NCBI GenBank assembly: GCA_940671915.1
Contig: CALNVZ010000649.1
Span: 4,551,571 to 4,615,570, forward strand
Reading direction: 5' to 3'
DNA length: 64,000 bases
Source: Paracentrotus lividus
Taxonomy: Eukaryota; Echinodermata; Echinoidea; Camarodonta; Echinidae
Shown here: positions 55,076 through 64,000 of the stretch, one piece after another
Numbering within the stretch: the first letter of the stretch is position 1
Layout of the letters: every line of letters begins with the position of its first letter
Made by a program: the position numbers and the translations under genes
The notes under the pieces: model-generated
Databases searched by the model: none
The model's input: the letters and a program-made list of their open reading frames with translations, nothing else
What the model was told of the DNA's origin: nothing

Positions 55076-55519
55076 TGGATATTAAAAAGGTTCCTTGTGT
55101 GTCATGTATGCCAAACAAGATCGTGACAAGTTGGCAAATTATTTCGCTCCTCGACACGGATTTACGCCGCTGATAATAATTGTCAAAAACTAACTTTATG
55201 ACGTTTGAGAAAAATGAATTATAATATTGAAGATATACCGGTAAATGATATCTATGTCATGGAAATATTATTTGGGAGATGTTTGTTCCAAAATTTCTCA
55301 ATTAATCGGTATTTCATATTGTGCAATCTGTTACCTAAAAAAATAAAGAAATAAAAAATACATAAATAAATTTCTTACTACTTACAACATCACATATCAT
55401 ACTGCAATATAAACTGGGCTGGCTGTCCTTCTTTATGCTTCAGAAAAAGCATTTCGTCTAATATCAAAATCCTCGTATGTCGCTCATTCTGCTCCGCTAT
55501 TTCATAAGCCTAATGTACT
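55076..55519. other. AT-rich, nothing recognised
   Basis: No repeat family, TIR or gene identified. Confidence 0.5.
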
Positions 55520-55523
55520 TTAA

Positions 55524-55881
55524 AGGGGACCAATACCCAAGGAAATAATAATTTAACTATATACTACGCTCAAAATATGTCATGGAAAAATATATTTCAC
55601 ACAACATATGTTGAGCTCATAAGAGGGTAAGACATATTTTGAAAGAAAATGGGGAAAATCTGAAAATTTGTGTACAAAACCAATGGAGAGTTGTCCATAA
55701 AATCGGCCATTTTGAAGCCGACGTTGCCAATTTGAGGATCCCCATAGAAGGTAAAACGAGACTTTTCAAACTTCCATAACTCTCTTATTTTACAACCGAT
55801 TTTGATGATTTTTTTTTTAATTGCTCCTCTCATTATGCTCTTTCCTATGAAAGTGATTATTTCCTTTGGTATTGGTTTCCT
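55524..55881. mobile_element. TTAA-target element, AGGGGACCAATACCC ends
   Basis: Left AGGGGACCAATACCCAAGGA, right inverted AGGAAACCAATACCAAAGGA, TTAA at 55520-55523 and 55882-55885. The interior shares words, inverted, with 53391-53640. The right terminus is duplicated once more at 55893-55945. Confidence 0.75.
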
Positions 55882-55945
55882 TTAAGCATTTACGATATTT
55901 GTCCTATGAAAGTGATTATTTCCTTGGGTATTGGTTTCCTTTAAA

Positions 55946-56341
55946 GTTGACCTTTATTGGAGATCACTAAAATCAGTAGTTTATGTATCAGAGTAATCTA
56001 GAGAGCATGTAGAAGACAATGGTACCAACTAGAACTCAAATCGATTATTGGAAATTGATTAAAACGCCATTTCAAAAACACCTGTCAATCACTCTGGCCA
56101 CGCCCACTGTTGGTAGCGAATGGAGCGATTTCCTGATGACGTCAGAATATGGAGTTCGGCTCTCAGTGTTATGCTAGGGCCCCCGTGCCGTGTTGGCGCA
56201 CCAATACACTCACGCAATGCAGTGTACACGAACGAGCTGAGCAGGGATATATATCAAATCCAATTGTATTAGCTTTGTTTTGTAGGCCTATAGACTATTC
56301 ATATTTGCAATAATCACAAAAACGAGCAATCTTTATAGCAA
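55946..56341. other. Single-copy DNA, nothing recognised
   Basis: Contains GGCCACGCCCACTGTTGG and CCCCGTGCCGTGTTGGC patches but no gene or repeat that I can support. Confidence 0.45.
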
Positions 56342-56345
56342 TTAA

Positions 56346-56931
56346 AGGACTCATCCGGGCTGGAGTTTGCATTTATAAGAAAAATAAAGTAAAATCGAAA
56401 AAGCACAACACTGAAAATTTCATCAAAATCCGAATAAGAAATAGCAAAGTCATGAATTTTCTTAGGTTTTTGATTTTTTAGGAAACAGTTCTTAAATTGC
56501 AACTGATGATGTCTCAGTCCCCCTACTTTCTTTGTATTTTAGTGTATGAAATAAATTATCAGATTTTCTGCCCAAGGACATAAAAACAGATTATCCTTGT
56601 GGAATGTTCAAGGTCACAAGTGCTTTTATTTATTTCAGTATGAGGGACAGATTTCTGTATACGCAATATATGAAAAATGAGATTAGGATTTCATTATAAT
56701 AAATACACAAGAAGTGGGGGACTGTGACATCATTAGTTTGCCTCATTTGAATATTCAAATATTCAAATGAGACAATGAGACAATTGCCAGAACTGTTTTA
56801 CAAAAAAAATCAAGACCTTAAAAATGCATAACTTTGTTATTTTTCATCCGATTTTGATGAATTTTCGTGTTGTGCTTGATGAATTTTACTTAATTTTACA
56901 AAACTTTTTCATTTCAGCCCGGACTCCTCCT
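56346..56931. mobile_element. Fold-back MITE with TTAA target duplication, copy 2
   Basis: AGGACTCATCCGGGCTGGAG at the left and CAGCCCGGACTCCTCCT at the right; TTAA at 56342-56345 and the decayed TTTA at 56931-56934. It matches 1708-2447 but without the nested LINE tail. Confidence 0.8.
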
Positions 56932-56934
56932 TTA

Positions 56935-57640
56935 TGTTGTGGTAATTTCTCTTTGAAAATAATTGCCTTGCAAGTAGACTAAGTCTTTTCTACAGACTAC
57001 TATCCAGTAACTCTCTCGATCATATTTCTTTTTCACTCAACAAAATGACGCTCAATTATTCTGAGCAGAACAGAACCAAGTCCAAACTCAAACTATTTTG
57101 CAGTTGTATGTGATCCTATCTTCATTTTTACAGAGAATAATAAGCCCAAGCCACCCATTTATGATTTGATATAATTTTAAAAAATAATAAAAAATAAAAA
57201 TAAAAATAAAAATAAAAAATCGAATAGATCTATGTCGATGAATCTACAATCGAAAATCTAGAGCTACTTCTGTAAATTTCCCCGATGGTGTGCACACACA
57301 AAAGTTGTGGCCGCAAAACGCTAGCAGACGCTAATGATCACCTGGATCTCATCGGTATATTACGATTTTTATGTTGATAAATTGTGTTTGGCAAATGATA
57401 CCCTGTGATTGACAAAATAATAACATTTAAAATTGTCATGAAGAATTTGTTACATTTACAAAGAATGGAAACTACTAAAAAGAAGAGAAAAAATAAATAG
57501 CTTGGTTGGGTATTGGCGAGTGCATATGGAAATTACATTGCGCATTGTTGCTCGTTCTCATCATCCTCGTGTCTTGTGAGTTGAAAAAGCTTTGTCCTTT
57601 ATTTATACCAATTATAATATTTAATTCGTAATTTGCCAAC
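56935..57640. other. AT-rich region with (TAAAAA)n
   Basis: A simple A/T repeat is at about 57180-57217. If the gene at 57782-58003 is real, this is its first intron on the minus strand. No downstream exon recognised. Confidence 0.4.
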
Positions 57641-57781
57641 TCCACTTTGCAGACAAGGTGGATGACCAGTCATCATCGACATGGATTCGAACTCTTTGCA
57701 AGGCAAAGCCAGCGAAAATAAGGAAAATCCTGCCTTGCACTGGCTCATTGAGGTACGCGATAGCTGTAGCTACCTCCTCAC

Positions 57782-58003
57782 TCGAGGGCGAAGCGAGCAG
57801 TTGCTGCTTCTGAGCTGGTCGAGGGGCATCGGACTTCGCCTCATCTTCTGTAATATAGTATTCACCAATTCGCCGTCATCGTTGTCCGTTTCTGTTCCGT
57901 TGCTACTAGCAATTGAGCTGAGACTTTCTTCCTCATTTTCATCTTCAATGTCTTCGATTTCAAACTCTAATTCGAGACTCATCTCTAGATCCGACTCCGT
58001 CAT
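57782..58003 (-). CDS. Candidate first exon of an acidic protein
   Basis: The minus-strand ATG at 58003 opens 74 codons ending at a good donor (CGA then GTGAGG at 57781 downward), phase 0; without splicing the frame stops three codons later. Residues 1-45 are strongly acidic with serines (E-F-E-I-E-D-I-E-D-E-N-E-E-E-S, N-G-T-E-T-D-N-D-D-G-E), followed by L-V-N-T-I-L-Q-K-M-R-R-S and a basic end. I do not recognise the family; acidic leaders occur in many nuclear and transposase-derived proteins. Support comes from CRE and GC-box motifs just upstream and GC content above the surroundings. A plus-strand frame over the same bases (57681-58112) is serine/leucine-rich and looks like its shadow. No second exon identified. 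Confidence 0.35.
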
Positions 58004-58190
58004 TGTTTCGATACAGGTTTGTAAATCCCGGGCCTATACACGCACGCGCGCACTCGAAAGCCAGATACCCAGCAAACCCGAAGTCAATTCACAGCCGCAA
58101 TTCATATCCTGACGTCAGCATTTGGGTGACTTTTGGGGTACGTATTTGGGGGCGTTTCAGTGGGGGCGTCCCGATAACCGATAAATGAGC
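58004..58190 (-). promoter_or_regulatory. Putative promoter with CRE palindrome
   Basis: The perfect CRE TGACGTCA lies at 58110-58117, about 107 bp upstream of the minus-strand ATG. GGGGGCG-type GC boxes (about 58149 and 58163) and CpG-rich sequence surround it. Spacing and composition suit a compact, TATA-less promoter, an inference from motifs only. Confidence 0.4.
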
Positions 58191-58389
58191 TCCATAATTT
58201 TTTTAAAAATCGGCGATTAGTTTAATAGTGTTCCTCATGTTATTTCCTACTCAATGATATATAATTCGACCATATTTATTTACTATGAACATCAACTTTA
58301 AGCATTTACGATATTTGTCAGCTACCAACTGGTATGTTTATGTACAAATGTAAAAGTAATTACTTCCTCACTATACATGTATAATGATT

Positions 58390-58975
58390 TTAAGTTTTGA
58401 TTTATTTCCTAGTATTAATGCAAGTATCTAATCTTATCAAATTCGGTCGTCATATGATTTTCACTTTCCCAAAATACGTACATATGCAAGTCCACTCTCT
58501 GTTTTACCATGTTTACCGGTCAAAAACTGTGGAGTTCTGTACCAAATCAAATAAAAACTCAGTGTCACTCCAATGTTTCAAAAGCAAACTAAAAACACTT
58601 GATAGATACATCCCGTCATCAATTACAACGTTAGAAAAGTTTCATAATCATTCTTTTCTTCTTTTTTTGTTATTTGTATGAATTCATCTTATTATTGTAT
58701 TAAACAAAATGATTTGATTGCTAGTTCAATGTATTTTACCATGATGGGTGCCAACGATATAAAACTGTTTTCTGTCTTCCAGTTGGCTCCCTTTGCATTT
58801 GTTTTCTGTTTTGTCATATTGTAATTATTAATTTATGCTCATTTTTCTCTTAGTCAATGAAATTGTAAATTACTGTAACTGTTTTGATAGCTGTTACAAT
58901 TGTATATTATGATTGTAATATGTAACGTACATATTTGTACTTTTATTGTTCTGGAAATAAATGATTAAAAAAAAA
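58390..58975 (+). pseudogene. LINE polymerase C-terminus and 3' UTR
   Basis: Mixed frames from 58440 read F-T-F-P-K-Y, then K-L-W-S-S-V-P-N-Q-I-K and S-L-Q-C-F-K-S-K-L-K. These correspond to the FH.PKYRT, KLWNSLP..IK and SL..FK.KLK blocks of CR1/RTE-like polymerases. An AT-rich 3' UTR of about 300 bp follows, ending in CTGGAAATAAATGATTAAAA and an A/AAAG tail at about 58965. It is 5'-truncated and frameshifted, as typical for LINE copies. Confidence 0.7.
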
Positions 58976-59025
58976 GAAAGAAAGAAAAGAACATGAACCA
59001 TTTACATGATTTACAATTTTCCGAG

Positions 59026-59207
59026 GTATATTCAGAACAATGGGGTTCGGTGATGCGTGGCACTGATGAGCTGGGAGAGGTATCATTAGAATGGTAATGA
59101 GTTGCTCTTTCTAGTGATATAAATTTCATAATTACCACAGTACTATTATGGAAATAATTAGTAATCAAACTTGGGTTTCTTTTTTTTTTATTTGGATACA
59201 CCCCGTA
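59026..59207. repeat. Half copy of the CAGTGTGTCCC palindromic MITE
   Basis: TTCAGAACAATGGGGTTCGG, GATGAGCTGGGAGAGGTATC and GTAATCAAACTTGGGTTTCT follow the right arm of 10941-11850. The left arm is missing. Confidence 0.65.
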
Positions 59208-59650
59208 TAAATTTACCCGTAGGAAAAAAATTATGTAGTTATAGCGAAAGCATGAATATCCTCATTATACGCAGTTATTTTTCATGATTTTTTTCTTTTT
59301 CATTTTTAACACACACCCTTATGGGATGAATAATTAAGCATCTGGGACCTTGCGGTGTGAGACCTTTTCTGTAGTGAACAATGGTGAGGGTTGAACGAAC
59401 TCATTTTTTCAGGTCATTGCTCCTTATCTCTGACATGAATGTTGTCAGCTCAATTTGATTAACTGAAATGAGTCCTTGGGGAGTATGCCGGATATAGCAT
59501 CCTCTCTCAAGTGGTGGATCACATAATTTAATAATTTAATAATATATTTACCGGGGTGTGTCAGCAATACACAGGCGTGATGAACTTTTATTCATTTCGT
59601 GGTGAAGGAAATATTGTAGTACAAAACAAAAAGATTTGGAAAGATGATTC
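59208..59650. other. AT-rich, nothing recognised
   Basis: No gene or repeat family identified. Confidence 0.5.
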
Positions 59651-59656
59651 CTTTAA

Positions 59657-60106
59657 GGGGAACTCCGGACCCAATAAAAGTTGCTTTAATCAAAAGCAGA
59701 TCAAAAAGTTTTGAAGAAAGTCAGAAAGTTAGGATTATGTTCACGATGCAAAAAATATAGAACACACATCAGGCGCGGATCCAAGAAAATCGAATTGAAT
59801 GCATTTCGGGGGCCCAATTATTGTCTGGGGAGAAAAGCGGCTCTATTATGTTTACGCATGGGCCCGGTAAGTTCATTGTGTGACTCCGGTCTGCGTCTGC
59901 ATACTGCACATGGAGAGTACTTCCCCCTTGATATCACAACTTTGTGACTGTATTGCCAATTTGGTATAGTGATCAGTCGATTGTTTTCGTTGGCATCATA
60001 AATATATCAATAACTTTCTTATCAATAATGTCTGATTTTTTATCTGTTTCTCTAATTTATCTGCTTTTGATAAAAGCATCTTATTTTGGGCCTGAACTTC
60101 CCCTTT
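59657..60106. mobile_element. TIR element beginning GGGGAACTCCGGACCCAATA
   Basis: The left end GGGGAACTCCGGACCCAATA after TTAA and the right end, inverted GGGGAAGTTCAGGCCCAAAA, extend to a shared ATCAAAAGCAGAT. TTAA is clear only on the left (59653-59656); the right flank is TTTTAGG. A hAT-like end, CAGGCGCGGATCCAAG, is nested at about 59771. Open frames are short and unremarkable. Confidence 0.65.
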
Positions 60107-60359
60107 TTAGGCTTAATTTATCTCGTGTTAGCTGTTGTATTTTTGTTAACACAGTATTATACTCCATCCTGTCCCATCTGAATTCACTTTCACAATTGGA
60201 TGTGATAGTGATCATTCGAATCGGGTGACACTGAATCACTCTTGTCTCTATCGGATCAATTCGACCTTGACATTCATAAATAATGAACATGTCGTATCTC
60301 AGATGTCTACATATGGAAAAGTTTTTATAAACTTTACGATTTTCCCGCGACTCATCAGA

Positions 60360-60670
60360 CATCGAGGAGACGCGAAAGACGTCTCTTACACATCTCAGAG
60401 ACTCCTCGCGGCTATTCCTACCCGTCTCAAACCTGTCTCAAACCCGTGTCATAAGACAAATGGATACCACCATAGAATCTATCTCACCCTTCTCCTAGCT
60501 TTTACCATAACCCTAATGGTGGCATCTCACTTCGCGGAGACGTCTCCGAGACGTCTCTGCGACGGAAAAAAGTATCGGGAGTCTCCGAAACCCTTTTTCC
60601 GTCCCGGAGACGTCTCCGATCCTTTTTCCCCTCACGGAGACGTCCTCGCGACAAATTTCAAAACCGTCTC
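60360..60670. repeat. GTCTC/GAGACG word array
   Basis: At least fifteen GAGACG or CGTCTC words in both orientations, with embedded GAGACGTCTC palindromes (about 60537, 60548 and 60606). It overlaps the palindromic element at 60516-60713. Confidence 0.75.
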
Positions 60671-60713
60671 AAAGTAGTCCCAAATCCGTCTCCGCGAAGT
60701 GAGATACCACCAT
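60516..60713. mobile_element. 198 bp palindromic element, ATGGTGG ends
   Basis: ATGGTGGCATCTCACTTCGC at the left and, inverted, ATGGTGGTATCTCACTTCGC at the right, extending through GGAGACG. TA flanks both ends (60514-60515 and 60714-60715). The interior is the GAGACG word array. Confidence 0.8.
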
Positions 60714-60811
60714 TACCCTAACCTTAACATAACCCTAAATCTACAAAGGTTTTTGCCCTGAATAAGCCTGGGGTAAATATAAATCTTTCAAATTGATTTT
60801 GATTAACAAAC

Positions 60812-62227
60812 GGGGACAACTCATTGTTCCAAAGGTTCCTGTTCAGAAGGTTCGTTTGTCCGAAAATGAAATAAGGTTTGTTGTTCCGAAGTTCATTTTC
60901 GAAGGTTCGTTCGTCCAAAGTGAAATAGGGTTCACTCGTGCGAAAATAGAAAAAAAATGTTCGTTGTTCCAAAGTTCGTTTGTCCCAAGGTTATTCGTCC
61001 GAAAAATGAAATATGGTTCATTCGTCGAATGTGAAATAGGACTAATTTGTCCGAAAATTATACAGGGTTCATTCGTCCGGAAATGGAATAGGGTTCTTGA
61101 TTCTTTCCGAAAATAAATTGGGTTCATTCGTCGAAAATGAAATCGGGTTCGTTCATCGCGAAAATGAAATATAGGGCTCGAATGTCCGAAAATACGATGT
61201 GGTCGTTTCAAATTGAGTAAAGGAATGTTGATTTTCGTATAATATTTATGAGAATAAGAGAAGAGTATACGGAAATATATTTTTTGGGGAAATAATAAAT
61301 ATACAGTGGCGTGAATGAATGGGGTCTTTTTTTTCACACAGTTGCAGATACCAAATTTGAGAATAAGGGGGGGGGGAAACAGCTGGCAAAATTAGAAAAA
61401 AATAAATTTCGAATAGAAAATAGATAAAAAGGAAGACGCATATGGCATCTTCCCCTAAATTTTGCCGCCGTAATCTAATAATTTTTTTATTTGTTAAACA
61501 AATTTTGCTGCATATAGCAATTACACGGCCAGCATCGGTCGGGTTCATTCAGTCAAATATCTATAAAAACAATTTTAAAATACAAATCAAAAAAAAAAAA
61601 AAAAAAAAGAAGAGAGAGAAAAAAAAAGTTTCATTGTGAAGGGGTGTTGAGATTAATGTTTAATTTTTCCCTTCCAGAAAGAACCGTGAGAGACCTCATG
61701 CGCGCCCTAAATGAGAGACAATGCAACTGTATTTGATACGATACGGATATTTTTAATAGCCAACCTTACTCAGGCTTGGAAGAACGAACCTTATTTCATT
61801 TTAGGACAAATGAAACCTATTTCATTTTTGGACGAATAACCCTTATTATCTTTTCGGACGAACGACCCCTATTTTTTTTTTTCGAACAAATGAACCTTAT
61901 TCCATTTTCAGACGAACGTCCCTTCGGAACAACGAATCCTATATGATATTCGGACGAATGAACCTTATTTCATTATCATGATTATCGGACAAATGACTCT
62001 TCAAACAAACGAACCTTTGAAACTACGAACCCAATTTTATTTTCGGACAGACGAACCTGATTTCATTTTGGACGAATTAACCTTCGGACTAGTTCATTTT
62101 TGGACAAACGAACATCCAGGTATAGGGAATTTACGTGTTCGGACATTCGAACCTTTGCACAAAATAATGAACCCTTGGAACAACGAACCTTTGCACAAAT
62201 GAACCTTTGGAACAACGAGCTGTATCC
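60812..62227. mobile_element. 1.4 kb TIR element with inverted GTCCGAAAATGAAAT arrays
   Basis: The left end GGGGACAACTCATTGTTCCA and, inverted, the right end GGATACAGCTCGTTGTTCCA continue into AAGGTTC. The left array (60820-61190) repeats GGTTCGTTTGTCCGAAAATG plus AAATAGG about ten times. The right array (61770-62215) is its inverse, GAACCTTATTTCATTTTAGG plus ACAAA. The centre (61240-61740) is AT-rich with a poly-A run and no gene. Translated arrays give F-R-T-N-E-P open frames, which are artefacts. Confidence 0.8.
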
Positions 62228-62380
62228 AATGATTGAAGTAGCCCGGATGATTGGAACTCATTATAGCATCTACCAAAATGTATAATGCAAAACACCTTTT
62301 TGAAAGTTCCACTTGTTGGCATTTTAAAGTTAATCAGCACTCTTTCATCTTGTGATCAAAATTGTGTGTCGCCCCTTTAA

Positions 62381-63170
62381 GCCCCCGTCACACTGTCCCG
62401 ATGGTTAGGAGCGATGGATACACGATGGCGGAAAAACCCAAATTTTGCTCTGAACACGATGGCATTACGAAAGCATCGCAAAAGCATCGGGCCATTTTGG
62501 AGTACTACAGACTGTTTCAAAAAGAATGGAACAATGGGGGAAAGTAATTAAATTATGACATCTTCTGAAATAATGTCTGTATTTGGTAATACATTTTTTT
62601 TTTTAAAGTGTGCGACGAGGAGCTGATCGATATTACACACATTTATTTTTCCGGAGCAATGAATTCGTGGCCACTATGCGCAAAACCTAAATATAGACCA
62701 TGGAAAAGCATGCCGAAAATAGATTTTCTTGATTATAGAAAAGTGATCATATCTCAAGATCTACAACACCAAATGAGATTTTATTTTAAATAGTAAATTT
62801 TAAAGAATGTCTGATGTTCCCCCTTTATAGAAATATTGAATACTATTAGATTGTGATTATTTTTTATAATTAAACAAAATGTTTTCCAACTTTACCATTT
62901 TATTTGATACAGCCTGTATAATTAGCAATCTTAAAACCACCATGACCATCGGTGGAGTTTTTTCAGGCTTCGGCAGCAACTTCCGATGCATCGGCAAAAT
63001 CTTTGGCAGCCAAAAAAAACTCCCGATGGAGTTGCGAAGGTTCACTTCGTTTGAGCATCGCAGCAGGCAATGCGAAGGCAATGCGAGGGAAAGGCGAACC
63101 CGCCCGATGATCTGTTGAAGGCAACACGACGTCGTGACGCCTTCTCAATGCCATCATGAAGCCATCGTAG
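62381..63170 (+). mobile_element. Element with CCCCCGTCACACTG end and GATGGC words
   Basis: The left end CCCCCGTCACACTGTCCCGA resembles those of 39433-40146 and 41398-42486. CGATGG, GCATCG and CATCGG words recur at 62400-62500 and 62945-63170, inverted between the two parts. The right terminus is not recognisable. It is interrupted by the mariner-type MITE at 62508-62916. Confidence 0.6.
62508..62916. mobile_element. Mariner-type MITE, CAGACTGTTTCAAA ends
   Basis: CAGACTGTTTCAAAAAGAAT at the left and, inverted, CAGGCTGTATCAAATAAAAT at the right, both followed by GG; TA at 62506-62507 and 62917-62918. 409 bp, no transposase. Confidence 0.75.
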
Positions 63171-63440
63171 CATAGACACAGAATTGTCTTGTGGAATGAA
63201 AGAAGAATTTAGTGTTCCGCTCTGTATTCTTTGCCCTGGCCATCTATATCATTGTATATAGTTTGATTTTTAAAGTGTCATCTTTCCAAACTCACTTATT
63301 TCGAGACCTGTAATGAAAATGAAATGGAAATTTGTAATTTCAAAATCCTTTCTATCGAAGCTGAAGGCAAAATAATTTTCTCCCCAGAAAAGGCTTCATA
63401 TTTTCATCCATCTTTGAAACTTTAACGTTAACTTGATAAT
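63171..63440. other. Non-coding, nothing recognised
   Basis: AT-rich sequence without identifiable features. Confidence 0.5.
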
Positions 63441-63775
63441 AAAAACATGATTATGACAATCATATTCATGATGATACTGATGAAGGTGATGGTCATGATG
63501 GTGATGGCAGTTGTGAGATATGTTGGTGATGGCGGTGATGAAGATAATATATTTTTTAAAAAATCTTAGTGGATGATGGGGATTAGTATGAAGTTGGTAG
63601 GGGTTGGTAGATTTGCTGGTAATGATGCTTATGATGATGATGATGGCGATGGTGATACAGGTGGTGGTTGTGATTATGCACGATGATAATGAAGATGACG
63701 AGGATAATTGTAAGGGTGGTGAACCGCATCACCACCGCCACCGCCATCATCATCATTAATATCATTGCCATCCGT
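63441..63775 (+). repeat. GAT-rich imperfect microsatellite
   Basis: Irregular GATGAT, GGTGAT and ATGATG repeats over about 330 bases, giving histidine-rich or methionine-rich chance frames on the minus strand. Confidence 0.85.
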
Positions 63776-64000
63776 TCTCTTTATACCATGATTTAAGTTA
63801 AAGTCAAGTTCTAAAATAAACATATTTTTTTCACATATTTTCGCTAATCTGTCCAAAGTAACATCGACAAAATTGATTTTGACACAAAATTGTCAAATTT
63901 CATTTTCTCCGAAAAAGAAAACTAAGTAAATTGGGTGACATTCTAAACATAACAAAATTAATGTACAATATCTGTGTTGTTGCTCCCCCCCCCCCTGATT
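63776..64000. other. AT-rich end of window
   Basis: No features; a poly-C run is at 63986-63995. Confidence 0.5.

Noticed and set aside
63583-63856. Met- and His-rich frames
   Set aside because: Translations of the GAT-rich microsatellite.
1-64000. tRNA or rRNA genes
   Set aside because: I scanned for the GGTTCGAATCC box and paired acceptor stems. The few GTTCGAA words seen (for example about 15570 in the LINE) lack a cloverleaf context.

Overview
The window is eukaryotic nuclear DNA. It is AT-rich, full of microsatellites and packed with decayed transposons, and it has almost no open reading frame that reads like a gene. The mix of CR1/L2-like LINE remnants, palindromic TA-target and TTAA-target MITEs, hAT-like elements and an uncorrected haplotype duplication fits a highly heterozygous marine invertebrate. 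A sea urchin or another echinoderm is my best guess. This is inferred from element style; no host gene here proves it.

Host coding sequence is sparse. The one confident gene is the first coding exon of a uridine-cytidine kinase on the minus strand (901-990), ending in a splice donor inside the ATP-binding loop. Two weaker candidates are an acidic N-terminal exon at 57782-58003 (minus) with a perfect CRE palindrome about 107 bp upstream, and a possible terminal exon at 21410-21577 (minus). Everything else with an open frame is repeat sequence, LINE wreckage or a shadow of tandem arrays.

Layout. 1-1700: UCK exon, promoter side and AT-rich flank. 1.7-5.5 kb: TTAA-target fold-back elements and hAT-like MITEs. 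5.8-7.5 kb: a segment repeated at 18.6-21.0 kb. 7.5-15.1 kb: a segment repeated at 34.7-38.3 kb. The two copies carry different insertions, so each supplies the empty site for the other's transposons. 8.84-13.17 kb: a 4.3 kb element bounded by inverted arrays of small palindromes. 15.0-18.0 kb: a dead LINE split by two MITEs. 21.4-32.6 kb: the same 5.4 kb unit twice, either side of a 25-N gap, which is very probably two haplotypes or an assembly artefact. The unit contains a roughly 5.1 kb element whose repeat arrays are arranged like nested brackets. 33-34.7 kb: single-copy DNA of unknown content. 38.3-43.2 kb: L1/Tx1-like LINE ends and nested TIR elements. 44.3-51.5 kb: one old MITE opened twice, by a TA-target element with CACTGAAAA ends and by a 3.9 kb minus-strand LINE. 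51.5-57 kb: fold-backs and MITEs. 57.6-58.2 kb: candidate exon and promoter. 58.3-64 kb: a LINE 3' end, further TIR elements with internal word arrays, and GAT repeats.

The main theme is a recurring architecture rather than a gene system. Many elements have short TIRs and a 2-3 bp target duplication, and next to each end lies an element-specific, often palindromic, short word repeated many times and inverted between the two ends. At least seven unrelated-looking elements share this plan, and several are proved mobile by paralogous empty sites inside this same window.
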